Below are positions 19,746-27,691 of a stretch of 46,378 bases of DNA, in pieces. A program made the translations under genes and the position numbers. Each line of letters starts with the position of its first letter. Positions within the stretch are counted from its first letter, which is position 1. The notes under the pieces are model-generated. The model did no database searches and was not told the DNA's origin. It saw nothing but the letters and a program-made list of their open reading frames with translations. Source of the DNA: Sphingomonas sp. LaA6.9 (GTDB lineage: Bacteria; Pseudomonadota; Alphaproteobacteria; Sphingomonadales; Sphingomonadaceae); the NCBI RefSeq assembly GCF_022601895.1, contig NZ_JAKVIO010000035.1, positions 1-46,378 on the forward strand. Direction: 5' to 3'.

Positions 19746-20123
19746 TTAACGGCAGCGGCTGTCCGATTTATCGATCGCACGGCCTGCCAAGGCACCGACG
19801 CCAGCGCCGATGATCGCGCCAGCTGTCTTGTCGCCGTAGCGGCCGACCACCTCATGGCCCAGCAGGCCGCCGGCAACCGCACCGATGATCGTGCCCGTCG
19901 TGCCATCACGATGGCAGGGATAGGCATTGCTGCGATAGTAGCGCTGTCCGCGATAGCCGCGATTATAGCCGTTGTTCCCGTAGTAGCGGCCATTCCGATA
20001 ATAGCGGCCGCCATCATAATCGCGGTAATAGCCGTCGCGCGCCATGGCGGGGGCGGTGGGAACCACCATCGAGCCTGCGCCCATGGCAAGCGCGGCACCA
20101 ACAAGGCTCAGTTTCTTAAGCAT
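19746..20123 (-). CDS. Exported glycine-zipper (2TM) protein
   Basis: A 125-residue exported protein. The signal peptide runs MLKKLSLVGAALAMGAG to TAPAMA. A Tyr/Arg/Gly/Asn-rich repetitive stretch follows (DYDGGRYYRNGRYYGNNGYN and similar, about 30-68). The C-terminus is a glycine-zipper hairpin (IIGAVAGGLLGHEVV and IIGAGVGALAG). Such proteins sit in or under the outer membrane, and sphingomonads often carry several; function is not known. AAGGAG eight bases upstream of the ATG at 20123 fixes the start. Two cysteines remain in the mature protein (in YPCHRDG and at the C-terminus), enough for one disulfide. Confidence 0.85.
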   Translation of the reverse strand: MLKKLSLVGAALAMGAGSMVVPTAPAMARDGYYRDYDGGRYYRNGRYYGNNGYNRGYRGQRYYRSNAYPCHRDGTTGTIIGAVAGGLLGHEVVGRYGDKTAGAIIGAGVGALAGRAIDKSDSRCR

Positions 20124-20220
20124 GACCAAAACTCCTTACGCGACCAAGCCGTTTTTCGGCCGGCATCGACCCGGGGGCAGAGCGGCTCATCGACTGATGC
20201 CCTTATGGCGCGATTCGGTT

Positions 20221-20241
20221 GAGCGCGTCCTGAACGCGCTC
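20221..20241. other. GC hairpin in the gap upstream of the L,D-transpeptidase gene
   Basis: GAGCGCGT and ACGCGCTC (8 bp) enclose the loop CCTGA. It lies in the 216-bp gap between two divergent genes (20124-20339). No T-run follows on either strand, so termination is unlikely; it could be a protein-binding palindrome or leader structure. No promoter pair stood out in this gap. Confidence 0.4.
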
Positions 20242-20339
20242 GTTATCTGATGTTCAGCCTCGATATTGGTCGCGTGGGTGGCATCGTTGGTGCGAAGGAT
20301 GATTTGATCGGCGCGCGATATCGGGTATTTGCGCCAGAT

Positions 20340-21782
20340 ATGCTTCGTTCACTCCTATCCACTTCGATCAAGGTCGCAATCCCCGCGGCGCTCGCATTTG
20401 GCGGACCGGCTTTCGGTCAGGCAGTTGCTCCCACGCCCGCCTCGCCCCCGGCGGCAAATCCGGTGACACCTCCGCTCGTGCCCTTTGTGGTGCAGCCGCT
20501 GCCGACGCTTTCACCGGCGCAGGCGGCTTTCCTCGCGACGTGGCTGCAGAATGGTGCGGATCAGGGGCTGACAACGGACCCCGTGCAGATATCGCCATCG
20601 GGCGGCGATGCGCTGGTGAGATCGGTGCTTGATCGCGCGCGCGCCTTGCACGGCGGCCGTGTCGGTACGTCGGATTTTCTCAGCATCTGGGCGATACGTC
20701 CGGCGCCCTATGATCCCCTGCCCGCCTTTGCAAAGGCGGTTGCGGAAGATCGGCTGCCGCAGTGGACTGCGAGCCTGACCCCGCCCTATGCGGGCTATGA
20801 CGGGCTGAAAAAGGGCCTTGCTGCCTATGAGGCGATTCGCGACGCGGGTGGCTGGCCGAAACTCGACGCCAAGGCCGGGCCTGACGCGATCCGCGCCCGG
20901 CTTGCGATCGAAGACAAGAGCATCACGTCCAACGAAAGCCTTGTCGACGTCATCCAGCGCGCCCAGCGTCGCTACGGCCTCAATCCCACCGGCCAGCTCG
21001 ATGCGCGGACGCTCGCCGCGCTGAACGTGCCGGTGGAAGACCGCATCGCGGCGATCATGGCGAATATGGAGCGGTGGCGCTGGTTGCCACGCGAGCTTCC
21101 GGTCAATCGCGTGCAGGTGAATATTGCGGCGGCGGTTCTGACCGTGTTCGAGGGCGATTCTCCGGTCGCCTCGATGCGCGCGGTGACGGGGCGCCCGGGC
21201 AACGAGACGCCGATGATCGCATCGAGCATCCATTCGATCGTCGTCAATCCGCAATGGAACGTGCCGACCTCGATCGCGACCAAGGAGTTGTGGCCCAAGG
21301 GGCGAGCAGCACTGCTGCGCGAAGGCTACAAGATCGTCGGTACGCCCGAAAAGGGGCAGCGCATCGTCCAGCCCTCGGGCCCGGGCAACGCGCTGGGAAG
21401 GCTGAAGTTCGACTTCGACAACCCGTTCGCGATCTATCTTCACGACACGCCGGCCCGCGCAAAGTTCGCGAGCTATGATCGCCTCGCCAGCCATGGCTGC
21501 ATCCGCCTCGAAAAGCCGCTGCCGCTTGCCGAATTGATGTTGAAGAACGATCCGATATTTTCGGGGCAGGTCCAGACGGTGATCGACGCGGGCAAGACGC
21601 AGCGCGTCAAATTGCCGCAGGAGGTTGCGGTCTATCTGCTCTACTGGACCGCTTTCGCCAGCGCCAACGGAACGATGAACTTCCGGGCCGATCCCTATGG
21701 CTGGGACAAGCTGCTGGCCGAGAAGATCGAGGCGTCGAGCCGTCGCGCCGCCGCGCTAGCAACAGCATCGAAGGAACAGTGA
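20340..21782 (+). CDS. YcbB-type L,D-transpeptidase
   Basis: A 480-residue exported peptidoglycan enzyme. The signal peptide MLRSLLSTSIKVAIPAALAF is followed by a Pro-rich stretch. A peptidoglycan-binding-like helical part includes VIQRAQRRYGLNPTGQLDA. The YkuD catalytic domain has the motif HDTP and SHGCIRL, with catalytic Cys387. These enzymes make 3-3 cross-links in the periplasm or attach proteins to peptidoglycan. No good ribosome-binding site marks either the ATG at 20340 or the in-frame ATG at 20250. I prefer 20340 because it starts the signal peptide. The lipoprotein gene begins two bases after its stop. Confidence 0.9.
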   Translation: MLRSLLSTSIKVAIPAALAFGGPAFGQAVAPTPASPPAANPVTPPLVPFVVQPLPTLSPAQAAFLATWLQNGADQGLTTDPVQISPSGGDALVRSVLDRARALHGGRVGTSDFLSIWAIRPAPYDPLPAFAKAVAEDRLPQWTASLTPPYAGYDGLKKGLAAYEAIRDAGGWPKLDAKAGPDAIRARLAIEDKSITSNESLVDVIQRAQRRYGLNPTGQLDARTLAALNVPVEDRIAAIMANMERWRWLPRELPVNRVQVNIAAAVLTVFEGDSPVASMRAVTGRPGNETPMIASSIHSIVVNPQWNVPTSIATKELWPKGRAALLREGYKIVGTPEKGQRIVQPSGPGNALGRLKFDFDNPFAIYLHDTPARAKFASYDRLASHGCIRLEKPLPLAELMLKNDPIFSGQVQTVIDAGKTQRVKLPQEVAVYLLYWTAFASANGTMNFRADPYGWDKLLAEKIEASSRRAAALATASKEQ

Positions 21783-21784
21783 CC

Positions 21785-22105
21785 ATGCGTATCGCACTTC
21801 TCTCTCTTGCCGGAGCACTGGCACTCGCGGGATGCGGACGGAGTGAACCCGAACCCGACGAGGGCAACTTCGACAACGCAGCGATCGAAGCTCCCGCCCC
21901 CGATATCGAGATGCCAGCGGAAAATCTGGCGACGCCCCCGGAAAATGTGACGAACGCTGTCCCACCGGCGGCGCCACCGCCCGAATTCACCGAGGACGAG
22001 CAGATGCTCGATGACGCCGACGCGACGGGGCTGACCGCGCGACTGCCGCAGAACGAGACGGAATCACCCAGCCCAACCGAGAACGAGGCGCGACCTGCCG
22101 AATAG
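21785..22105 (+). CDS. Small acidic lipoprotein
   Basis: A 106-residue protein. MRIALLSLAGALALAGCG is a lipoprotein signal with lipobox LAGC and Cys17. The mature chain is low-complexity, rich in Glu, Asp, Pro, Ala and Asn, and has no recognised domain. It follows the L,D-transpeptidase by two bases and precedes another transpeptidase-like gene, so an accessory role at the cell wall is possible. AAGGAACA upstream of the ATG supports this start over the GTG two codons earlier. Confidence 0.75.
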   Translation: MRIALLSLAGALALAGCGRSEPEPDEGNFDNAAIEAPAPDIEMPAENLATPPENVTNAVPPAAPPPEFTEDEQMLDDADATGLTARLPQNETESPSPTENEARPAE

Positions 22106-22142
22106 GCCTGTTGTTGGATGATTAACGGCCTGATGATATAGT

Positions 22143-22832
22143 ATGCACATGGATCGTCGTACGTTTTCAAGACTTGCGCTGTCGGGGATCGGCCTTGCCA
22201 TGCTGCCGCGCTCGGTGGCGTTCGGGGCTGCAGCAAAGCCGGCATCACCCCTGCCTGCGCCTGCGCCCGCACCGGTGGTGCCTGCGGCAGCCGCGCTGTC
22301 GCCGCCGCCGGCATATGCCGCAACCCCCTATGCGCGGCTGCTCGACCGTGCCCGCGCAGCGCTGGACAACCATGGTGGCGCCATTGCGCTGCGCGATCGT
22401 GTCGCACTGGCCGATTTCAGTGCGGCTTCGCGCGAACTGCGCTTCCACATTGTCGATCTGGTGGCCGGGCGGGCGAACTCCTATCTGGTAGCCCATGGCC
22501 GTGGGTCGGATCCCGCGCATTCGGGTTGGCTCCACAGCTTCTCCAACGAGCCGGGGTCGCTTGCGACCTCGGACGGGGCCTATCGGACGGGCGAAATCTA
22601 TTACGGGATGCATGGCGCCGCGATGCGTCTCGCGGGCCTGGAGGTGCGCAACAGCAATGCCGAGGCGCGCGCCATCGTGATCCATGGCGCCGATTATGTG
22701 AGCGAGAATCAAATCGCCACCTGGGGCAAGCTCGGTCGCAGCGAAGGCTGCTTTGCGGTCGCGCCGCACATTCTACCTCATGTCCTTGGCCAGCTCGGGT
22801 CGGGGCGGCTGCTCTACGCCGACAAGGTCTGA
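22143..22832 (+). CDS. Tat-exported L,D-transpeptidase catalytic-domain family protein
   Basis: A 229-residue protein. DRRTFSRLALSGIGLAM is a clear twin-arginine signal. An Ala/Pro-rich linker (about 33-57) leads to a YkuD_2-type domain with IVIHGADYVS (His181) and GRSEGCFAV (Cys203). It differs from the classical YkuD domain of the gene two positions upstream. It may be an L,D-transpeptidase or carboxypeptidase acting in the periplasm. Either the ATG at 22143 or the one at 22149 could be the start. Confidence 0.85.
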   Translation: MHMDRRTFSRLALSGIGLAMLPRSVAFGAAAKPASPLPAPAPAPVVPAAAALSPPPAYAATPYARLLDRARAALDNHGGAIALRDRVALADFSAASRELRFHIVDLVAGRANSYLVAHGRGSDPAHSGWLHSFSNEPGSLATSDGAYRTGEIYYGMHGAAMRLAGLEVRNSNAEARAIVIHGADYVSENQIATWGKLGRSEGCFAVAPHILPHVLGQLGSGRLLYADKV

Positions 22833-22935
22833 CGCCCATCCCATGGAGCGATCGGCCAATGCCGCGCATGTGCCGCTCCCGCACGAACGCGGTTCACTGG
22901 GGCGTTTCGCGATCCCGGGCGCCATCTCGGCGGTG

Positions 22936-23934
22936 ATGCTCCGTCTGCTGATTTTTCCCGTGCTGCCCTTGCTGTTCGTCGGCCACTATTCAGGGCCGCC
23001 GCGCCGGCCGGTATTGGGAGGCGATGTGCGCGTCGAGGCGCAACCGATCGTTCTAGATGCCCGCGATCCGGAGCGCAGACAGATTGGTCCGCTGGTGTTT
23101 CTGGGCGGATGGGAACTGAAAGGGCGCGACGATGCCTTTGGCGGCTTCTCGGCCATGGCGACAACGAATGGACGCCTGCAATTTCTGACCGACGCGGGAG
23201 GCCTGGTCAACCTGAAGATCGACGGCGCCGGACGGGTCGAGAATATTCGTTTCGCAGATCTGCCCGGCGGGCCCGGACGGGGTTGGCTCAAGGAGGATCG
23301 CGACACCGAATCGATGGCCCGCGATCCCGAAACCGGCCGGGTCTGGATCGGCTTCGAGCGCGTCAATGCGATCTGGCGCTATTCGCGCGACCTGAAGCGG
23401 GTTGAGGCCAGCGCACAACCGTTGGCGATGCGCGACTGGCCCGAAAATGGCGGCGCGGAGGCGATAGTGCGCCTGCGCTCGGGGCGCTTTCTGGTTTTTT
23501 CCGAGAGGGCAGGTGCCAGCAACACGGCACCGGGTTTTCAGGCGCTTGCTTTCGACCGTGATCCCACCGACCCCGCTGCCCAGGTGACACGCTTCGCTTA
23601 TCGCCCGCCCAGGGGCTATCGCGTGACCGATGCGGTTGAGATGGCGGATGGCCGCCTTCTGTTGCTCCACCGAAAAATCGCTTTCAGGCCATATCTGTCA
23701 GCCAGGCTGACACTCCTCGATCCTTCGGAAATTCGTGCGGGAGCGGTGCTGCTGGTGCATGAAATCGCCCGTTTCGACCCGCCGCTGGCGGTCGACAATA
23801 TGGAGGCGATGGCGCTGGAGGAGGATGGCCGTGGCGGGCAGATTCTGTGGATCGCATCGGATGACAATTTCCGATCGCCGTTCCAGCGCAACCTATTGCT
23901 CAAATTCGCGCTTATGCCGATTCCCGCCTCGTAG
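22936..23934 (+). CDS. Exported phytase/esterase-like beta-propeller protein
   Basis: A 332-residue protein of the family called esterase-like activity of phytase. MLRLLIFPVLPLLFVGHYSG is a signal or anchor. The propeller segments include DAFGGFSAM, DTESMARDPETGRVWIGFE and LAVDNMEAMALEEDG, whose acidic residues resemble the metal-binding loops of beta-propeller phytases. A longer frame with an ATG at 22843 would add 31 residues before the hydrophobic segment; no ribosome-binding site decides. The substrate is unknown. Confidence 0.8.
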   Translation: MLRLLIFPVLPLLFVGHYSGPPRRPVLGGDVRVEAQPIVLDARDPERRQIGPLVFLGGWELKGRDDAFGGFSAMATTNGRLQFLTDAGGLVNLKIDGAGRVENIRFADLPGGPGRGWLKEDRDTESMARDPETGRVWIGFERVNAIWRYSRDLKRVEASAQPLAMRDWPENGGAEAIVRLRSGRFLVFSERAGASNTAPGFQALAFDRDPTDPAAQVTRFAYRPPRGYRVTDAVEMADGRLLLLHRKIAFRPYLSARLTLLDPSEIRAGAVLLVHEIARFDPPLAVDNMEAMALEEDGRGGQILWIASDDNFRSPFQRNLLLKFALMPIPAS

Positions 23935-23946
23935 CGCGTACATGCC

Positions 23947-23980
23947 AAAAGCGGCGTCTCGCTTGCGCGAGCGCCGCTTT
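23947..23980 (-). terminator. Terminator of rpmB (possibly bidirectional)
   Basis: AAAGCGGCG (23948-23956) pairs with CGCCGCTTT (23972-23980), and CTCGC with GCGAG inside, around a TTGC loop, giving 14 bp with one bulge. On the minus strand it is followed by a TTTT run. It lies between convergent genes and could also stop the phytase-like transcript. Confidence 0.8.
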
Positions 23981-24032
23981 CGAGAACGCCTTGTAGAAGT
24001 GGAGGGCGCGCGGTGCGTGCCCTCGCAGAGGC

Positions 24033-24323
24033 TCAGGCGGCCGCCGCGACCTTCTTGGCGACTTCGCGCTTCAGGCGACGTGCCTTCAGGCTCAGCTTCT
24101 CGTCCGAGGTCTTGAGCAGCCAGTTGTCGAGGCCGCCATTGTGCTCGACCGAACGCAGGCCGTGCGTCGAGACGCGCAGCTTGACGCTGGTGCCCAGCGA
24201 ATCCGACATCAGCGTGACGTTCTGCAGGTTGGGCAGAAAAGTACGCTTGGTCTTGTTGTTGGCGTGGGAAACATTGTGACCCACCTGACGACCCTTGCCG
24301 GTCAGTTCGCAAATGCGCGACAT
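24033..24323 (-). CDS. rpmB: 50S ribosomal protein L28
   Basis: A 96-residue basic protein starting [20 protein letters not shown], followed by [15 protein letters not shown] and [12 protein letters not shown], all diagnostic of L28. It is part of the large ribosomal subunit. The Ala/Lys-rich tail ([12 protein letters not shown]) is an alphaproteobacterial extension. The frame is open upstream, but the family start is the ATG at 24323, with AGGA about nine bases before it. It is monocistronic with a good promoter candidate and a strong terminator. Confidence 0.98.
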   Translation of the reverse strand: MSRICELTGKGRQVGHNVSHANNKTKRTFLPNLQNVTLMSDSLGTSVKLRVSTHGLRSVEHNGGLDNWLLKTSDEKLSLKARRLKREVAKKVAAAA

Positions 24324-24363
24324 CGTTCTTAATCCTGAATATCGGTTGCCCGGAAAGTCGGTG

Positions 24364-24392
24364 CCGATAGCGGCCGCGACGATTCGCGTCAA
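24364..24392 (-). promoter_or_regulatory. Promoter of rpmB
   Basis: On the minus strand TTGACG (24392-24387) is followed after 17 bases by TATCGG (24369-24364), preceded by GC. This fits the alphaproteobacterial housekeeping pattern TTGACGc...GCTATc. It predicts a leader of about 34 bases before the rpmB ATG. Confidence 0.55.
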
Positions 24393-24453
24393 CCTCGGCG
24401 TGGCATTTCATGCTGATGTTGCAAGTGCCGGGACGACCGTTACACGCTTGTGC

Positions 24454-24906
24454 ATGGCTTTTCCACTGCCCAATCCCATGAAACAGGCGCTTGCGGTCGC
24501 GCGCGCGGCGGCGGACGCGGGCGAAGTGCCGATCGGCGCGGTGCTGATGCGCGATGGCAAGGTGGTTGCGGCTGCCGCGAACGAGACGCGCACCGGTCGC
24601 GATCCCACAGCGCATGCCGAGATGCTCGTCATCCGCCGCGCCGCCGAGACGCTCGGGCAGGAGCGGCTGGAGGGCTGCGATCTGTGGGTGACGCTGGAGC
24701 CATGCGCGATGTGTGCAGGCGCTATCGCGCATGCCCGAATCGCACGGCTCTATTACGCGGCGCCCGATCCCAAAGGTGGTGGCGTCGAACATGGCGCGCG
24801 CGTTTTCGACCAGCCGACCTGCCATCACCGCCCGGAAATATATTCGGGGCTGGGCGAAGCCGAGGCGGCCGCCATGTTGCGTGGATTTTTCGTCGCCCGG
24901 CGATAA
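24454..24906 (+). CDS. tadA: tRNA-specific adenosine deaminase
   Basis: A 150-residue zinc deaminase. His54-Ala-Glu56 (TAHAEM) and Pro83-Cys84-x2-Cys87 (EPCAMC) are the zinc-binding and catalytic motifs. KGGGVEHGARVFD is the TadA-specific loop region. TadA converts A34 to inosine in tRNA-Arg(ACG), which is essential in most bacteria. The frame is open upstream; the ATG at 24454 gives the normal length. It is divergent from rpmB. Confidence 0.95.
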   Translation: MAFPLPNPMKQALAVARAAADAGEVPIGAVLMRDGKVVAAAANETRTGRDPTAHAEMLVIRRAAETLGQERLEGCDLWVTLEPCAMCAGAIAHARIARLYYAAPDPKGGGVEHGARVFDQPTCHHRPEIYSGLGEAEAAAMLRGFFVARR

Positions 24907-24971
24907 ACGCAAAGGGCGCGGAGCTGCGCCCCCGCGCCCTGATACGCGTACGCCACTCTTTACGAAGCCGT

Positions 24972-25652
24972 TTATCCCTTTGCGTCTTGCTGGGTGATCG
25001 GGACGATCTTGATCTCGACTCGGCGATTGGCCTGGCGCCCCTCGGGGGTATCGTTGCTGGCGACAGGGCGGGTCGCGGCAAAGCCCTGGGTGCCAATCCG
25101 CGCCGATTGCACCCCGCGCAGGGTCAGATAGTTGGCCACCGATTGCGCGCGATTCTGCGACAGCGGCACGTTGATCGCGTCATTGCCCGTCGAATCAGTG
25201 TGGCCGTAAACGTCGATGAAGGTCTGGTCGTACTGGCTCAGCGTCGAGGCGACCTGATCGAGCGTGCCCTGAAATTCGGGCTTCACCGTCGCGCTGCTCG
25301 TGTCGAAGGTGACGCCCGAGGGCATGTTGAGTAGAAGTTCGTCACCCTGCCGCACGACATCGACACCCGTGCCCGCGGTCTGCTCGCGCAGCTTCTTTTC
25401 CTGCTCATCCATGTAATGGCCGATACCGGCGCCGGCGAGGCCCCCAAGCCCGGCACCGACGATCTTGGCGGTGCGATCGTTGCGGCCGCCGATCAGGTCG
25501 CCCATCAGATATCCGCCGAGGGTCCCGGCAATTGCGCCGATGCCTGCATTGGACATGCGCTTCTGGCCTGTCTCCGGATCGGTGGTGCACGCCGCTGTCA
25601 GCAGCATCGCGCCGATCGCCATCATGCTCGTCGTTTTCATCATCACACGCAT
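24972..25652 (-). CDS. OmpA-family lipoprotein with glycine zipper
   Basis: A 226-residue lipoprotein. The signal ends in lipobox LTAAC (Cys22). A glycine-zipper segment (AGIGAIAGTLGGYLMGDLIG and VGAGLGGLAGAGIG, about 35-80) precedes a C-terminal OmpA-like peptidoglycan-binding domain (FIDVYGHTDSTGNDAINVPLS, GFAATRPVASNDTPEGRQANRRVEI). The NxxLSxxRAxxV and RRVEI residues bind diaminopimelate, anchoring outer membrane to cell wall. It belongs to the YiaD/Pal-like group. AAGGGAAC precedes the ATG at 25652. The frame stays open for another 374 codons upstream, antisense to the neighbour, and is not coding. Confidence 0.93.
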   Translation of the reverse strand: MRVMMKTTSMMAIGAMLLTAACTTDPETGQKRMSNAGIGAIAGTLGGYLMGDLIGGRNDRTAKIVGAGLGGLAGAGIGHYMDEQEKKLREQTAGTGVDVVRQGDELLLNMPSGVTFDTSSATVKPEFQGTLDQVASTLSQYDQTFIDVYGHTDSTGNDAINVPLSQNRAQSVANYLTLRGVQSARIGTQGFAATRPVASNDTPEGRQANRRVEIKIVPITQQDAKG

Positions 25653-25802
25653 TACAGTTCCCTTGCTTTCAATTTTCCGGGCAACAGCCCGCAAACACAA
25701 GATAAACCCGTGCACTGCCTCCTTGTTCCGCATCCGATCTGAACCGGGGATGACGAGGATGTTGTTATCGCCTCGAAATGCTGACAATAGAGGTGGCGAG
25801 CC

Positions 25803-27119
25803 ATGCCGTCGCTTCCCCCCTTTCCCTGGATCGATGTCGCGATCATCCTTGCGTTGATCGCGCTGAACGGCGTCTTCGCCATGTCGGAGCTGGCGATCGT
25901 TTCGGCGCGCCGGCCACGGCTTCAGGCCATGGCGAAGACGGGACGCCGCGGCGCGCGCACCGCGCTCGCGCTTGCCGCCGATCCGGGCCGTTTCCTGTCT
26001 ACTGTCCAGATCGGAATCACGCTGATCGGTATCCTTGCGGGTGCTTATTCGGGCGCCAGCCTCGGTCAGCCTGTGGGCGCACGCCTCGCGCTGCTCGGCA
26101 TTCCCGAAAGCACTGCCGACGAGCTTGGCTTTGCGCTCGTCATTGCCGTCACGACCTATGCCTCGCTGATAGTGGGCGAGCTTGTACCCAAGCAATTCGC
26201 GCTGCGTGCCCCCGAACCGATCGCGGTGGTCGTCGCCCGACCGATGCTCTGGCTCTCGCGCATCACCGCGCCGGTCGTCTGGGTGCTCGACAGGTCGAGC
26301 GCGATGATCTTCCGCCTGCTCGGTATGAAGCGCGAATCCGACAGCCACGTGACCGCAGAGGAGCTGCACCTCATCGTGGCCGAGGCGAGCAAATCGGGCG
26401 TGATCGAGGAGAGCGAACGCGCGATCATCTCGGGCGTGGTGCGGCTCGCCGATCGACCGGTGCGCGAGGTCATGACGCCGCGCACCGAGGTCGACTGGAT
26501 CGACGCCGACAGCGACGCTGCCGCGATCCGCATGCGTCTTCTCGAGACACCGCACACGCGACTTCCGGTAGCCGAAGGATCGGTCGACAAGATCATCGGC
26601 GTCGTCCAGTCGCGCGACATCGTGGCTGCAATGATCCGCGGCGAGGCGCTCGCTCTTCGCACGCTGATGCGCACGGCCCAGGTCCTCCCCGATCAGCTCG
26701 ATGCGATGGATGCGCTGAACGCGCTGCGCCAGGCCGAAGTGCCTATGGCGCTGGTCCATGACGAATATGGCCATTTCGACGGACTTGTGACCCCCGCCGA
26801 CCTGCTGATCGCGATCGCGGGTGAATTCGCATCGGACGCCGACATCGGCGCCGATCCCGCACTTGTCGAGCGTGAAGACGGCTCACTCCTCGTCTCCGGG
26901 GCGATGGCCGCCGATCAGCTTGCAGAGCGCCTCGGGATAGACCTGCCCGAAGACCGCGATTACGCCACAGTGGCGGGTCTTGCGCTTGCCGTTCTGCGCC
27001 ACCTGCCCGTGGTGGGCGAATATTTCACCGAGCAGGGCTGGCGTTTCGAGATTGTCGACATGGATGGACGCAAGATCGACAAGCTGCTTGTGAGCGAAGC
27101 ACGCGGCAAGCGCAGCTGA
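25803..27119 (+). CDS. HlyC/CorC-type membrane protein (CNNM domain, CBS pair, CorC-HlyC domain)
   Basis: A 438-residue inner-membrane protein. Residues 1-180 form the DUF21/CNNM transmembrane domain with NGVFAMSELAIVSARRPRL and GELVPKQFALRAPE. Two CBS motifs follow (about 220-340; REVMTPRTEVDWID marks the first) and then a C-terminal CorC_HlyC domain (GLALAVLRHLPVVGEYF). Relatives act in magnesium or cobalt efflux or homeostasis; the haemolysin name is historical. The CBS pair usually senses adenine nucleotides. It is divergent from the OmpA lipoprotein and convergent with the GNAT gene. Confidence 0.93.
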   Translation: MPSLPPFPWIDVAIILALIALNGVFAMSELAIVSARRPRLQAMAKTGRRGARTALALAADPGRFLSTVQIGITLIGILAGAYSGASLGQPVGARLALLGIPESTADELGFALVIAVTTYASLIVGELVPKQFALRAPEPIAVVVARPMLWLSRITAPVVWVLDRSSAMIFRLLGMKRESDSHVTAEELHLIVAEASKSGVIEESERAIISGVVRLADRPVREVMTPRTEVDWIDADSDAAAIRMRLLETPHTRLPVAEGSVDKIIGVVQSRDIVAAMIRGEALALRTLMRTAQVLPDQLDAMDALNALRQAEVPMALVHDEYGHFDGLVTPADLLIAIAGEFASDADIGADPALVEREDGSLLVSGAMAADQLAERLGIDLPEDRDYATVAGLALAVLRHLPVVGEYFTEQGWRFEIVDMDGRKIDKLLVSEARGKRS

Positions 27120-27132
27120 CGTTGCGGTGCCG

Positions 27133-27615
27133 CTAAAGCGGGCGGAACATCACCAATGCATCGACGAAGCCGAGCCGGGGATGCTCGAATGCGAGCGGCA
27201 GTCGCCCGACGATTTCGAAGCCGAGCGATTGCCAGAGCCGCACTGCGCGCTCATTGGTGCTGACCACGAAATTGAACTGCATCGCGCGATAGCCGCGAGA
27301 CCGCGCATGCTCCATCGAATGCTCGCACATGCTTCGGGCAACACCGCGCCCGGTTGCGGCGGCGCTCGTCATGTAGCCGGCATTGCAGACATGGCAGCCG
27401 CCGCCGGCCTGGTTTGCGCGCAGATAATAGGTGCCGAGGATCGCGCCATCCTCTTCGGCGACGAAGGTTTCCTTGTCGGAGGCCAGCCAATAGCCCAATG
27501 CGTCCGTTTCGCTCATGTGGCGATCGAGGGTGTAGGTTTCTCCCGCGCGGATCGTTGGGGAGATTATCGACCAGATGGCTGCGGCATCGTCGGCGTGGGC
27601 GCGGCGGATAAGCAT
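27133..27615 (-). CDS. GNAT family N-acetyltransferase
   Basis: A 160-residue acetyltransferase. MLIRRAHADDAAAIWSII is the typical opening strand and helix. The acetyl-CoA loop is ATGRGVARSM (87-96). NERAVRLWQSLGFEIVGRLP is the usual C-terminal AVRLWxxLGF motif. Substrates of this subgroup range from amino acids to protein N-termini and cannot be assigned. Confidence 0.92.
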   Translation of the reverse strand: MLIRRAHADDAAAIWSIISPTIRAGETYTLDRHMSETDALGYWLASDKETFVAEEDGAILGTYYLRANQAGGGCHVCNAGYMTSAAATGRGVARSMCEHSMEHARSRGYRAMQFNFVVSTNERAVRLWQSLGFEIVGRLPLAFEHPRLGFVDALVMFRPL

Positions 27616-27626
27616 GCCATCCCCCT

Positions 27627-27668
27627 AAAGGCGCCCGCGCCGTTGGCAAGCCGTCAGCGGCGCGGGCG
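27627..27668 (-). terminator. Terminator of the helix-hairpin-helix gene
   Basis: CGCCCGCGCCG (27632-27642) and CGGCGCGGGCG (27658-27668) form a perfect 11-bp stem with a 15-base loop, 23 bases after the upstream stop. On the minus strand the stem is followed by CCTTTAG, a short U-tract. It separates the gene from the GNAT gene. Confidence 0.6.
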
Positions 27669-27691
27669 GGGGGGCGTTGTCGGCCTCCCCG

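Noticed and set aside
25653-26774. N-terminal extension of the OmpA lipoprotein frame to 600 residues
   Set aside because: The lipoprotein signal and ribosome-binding site fix the start at 25652. The extension is antisense to the CorC-like gene.
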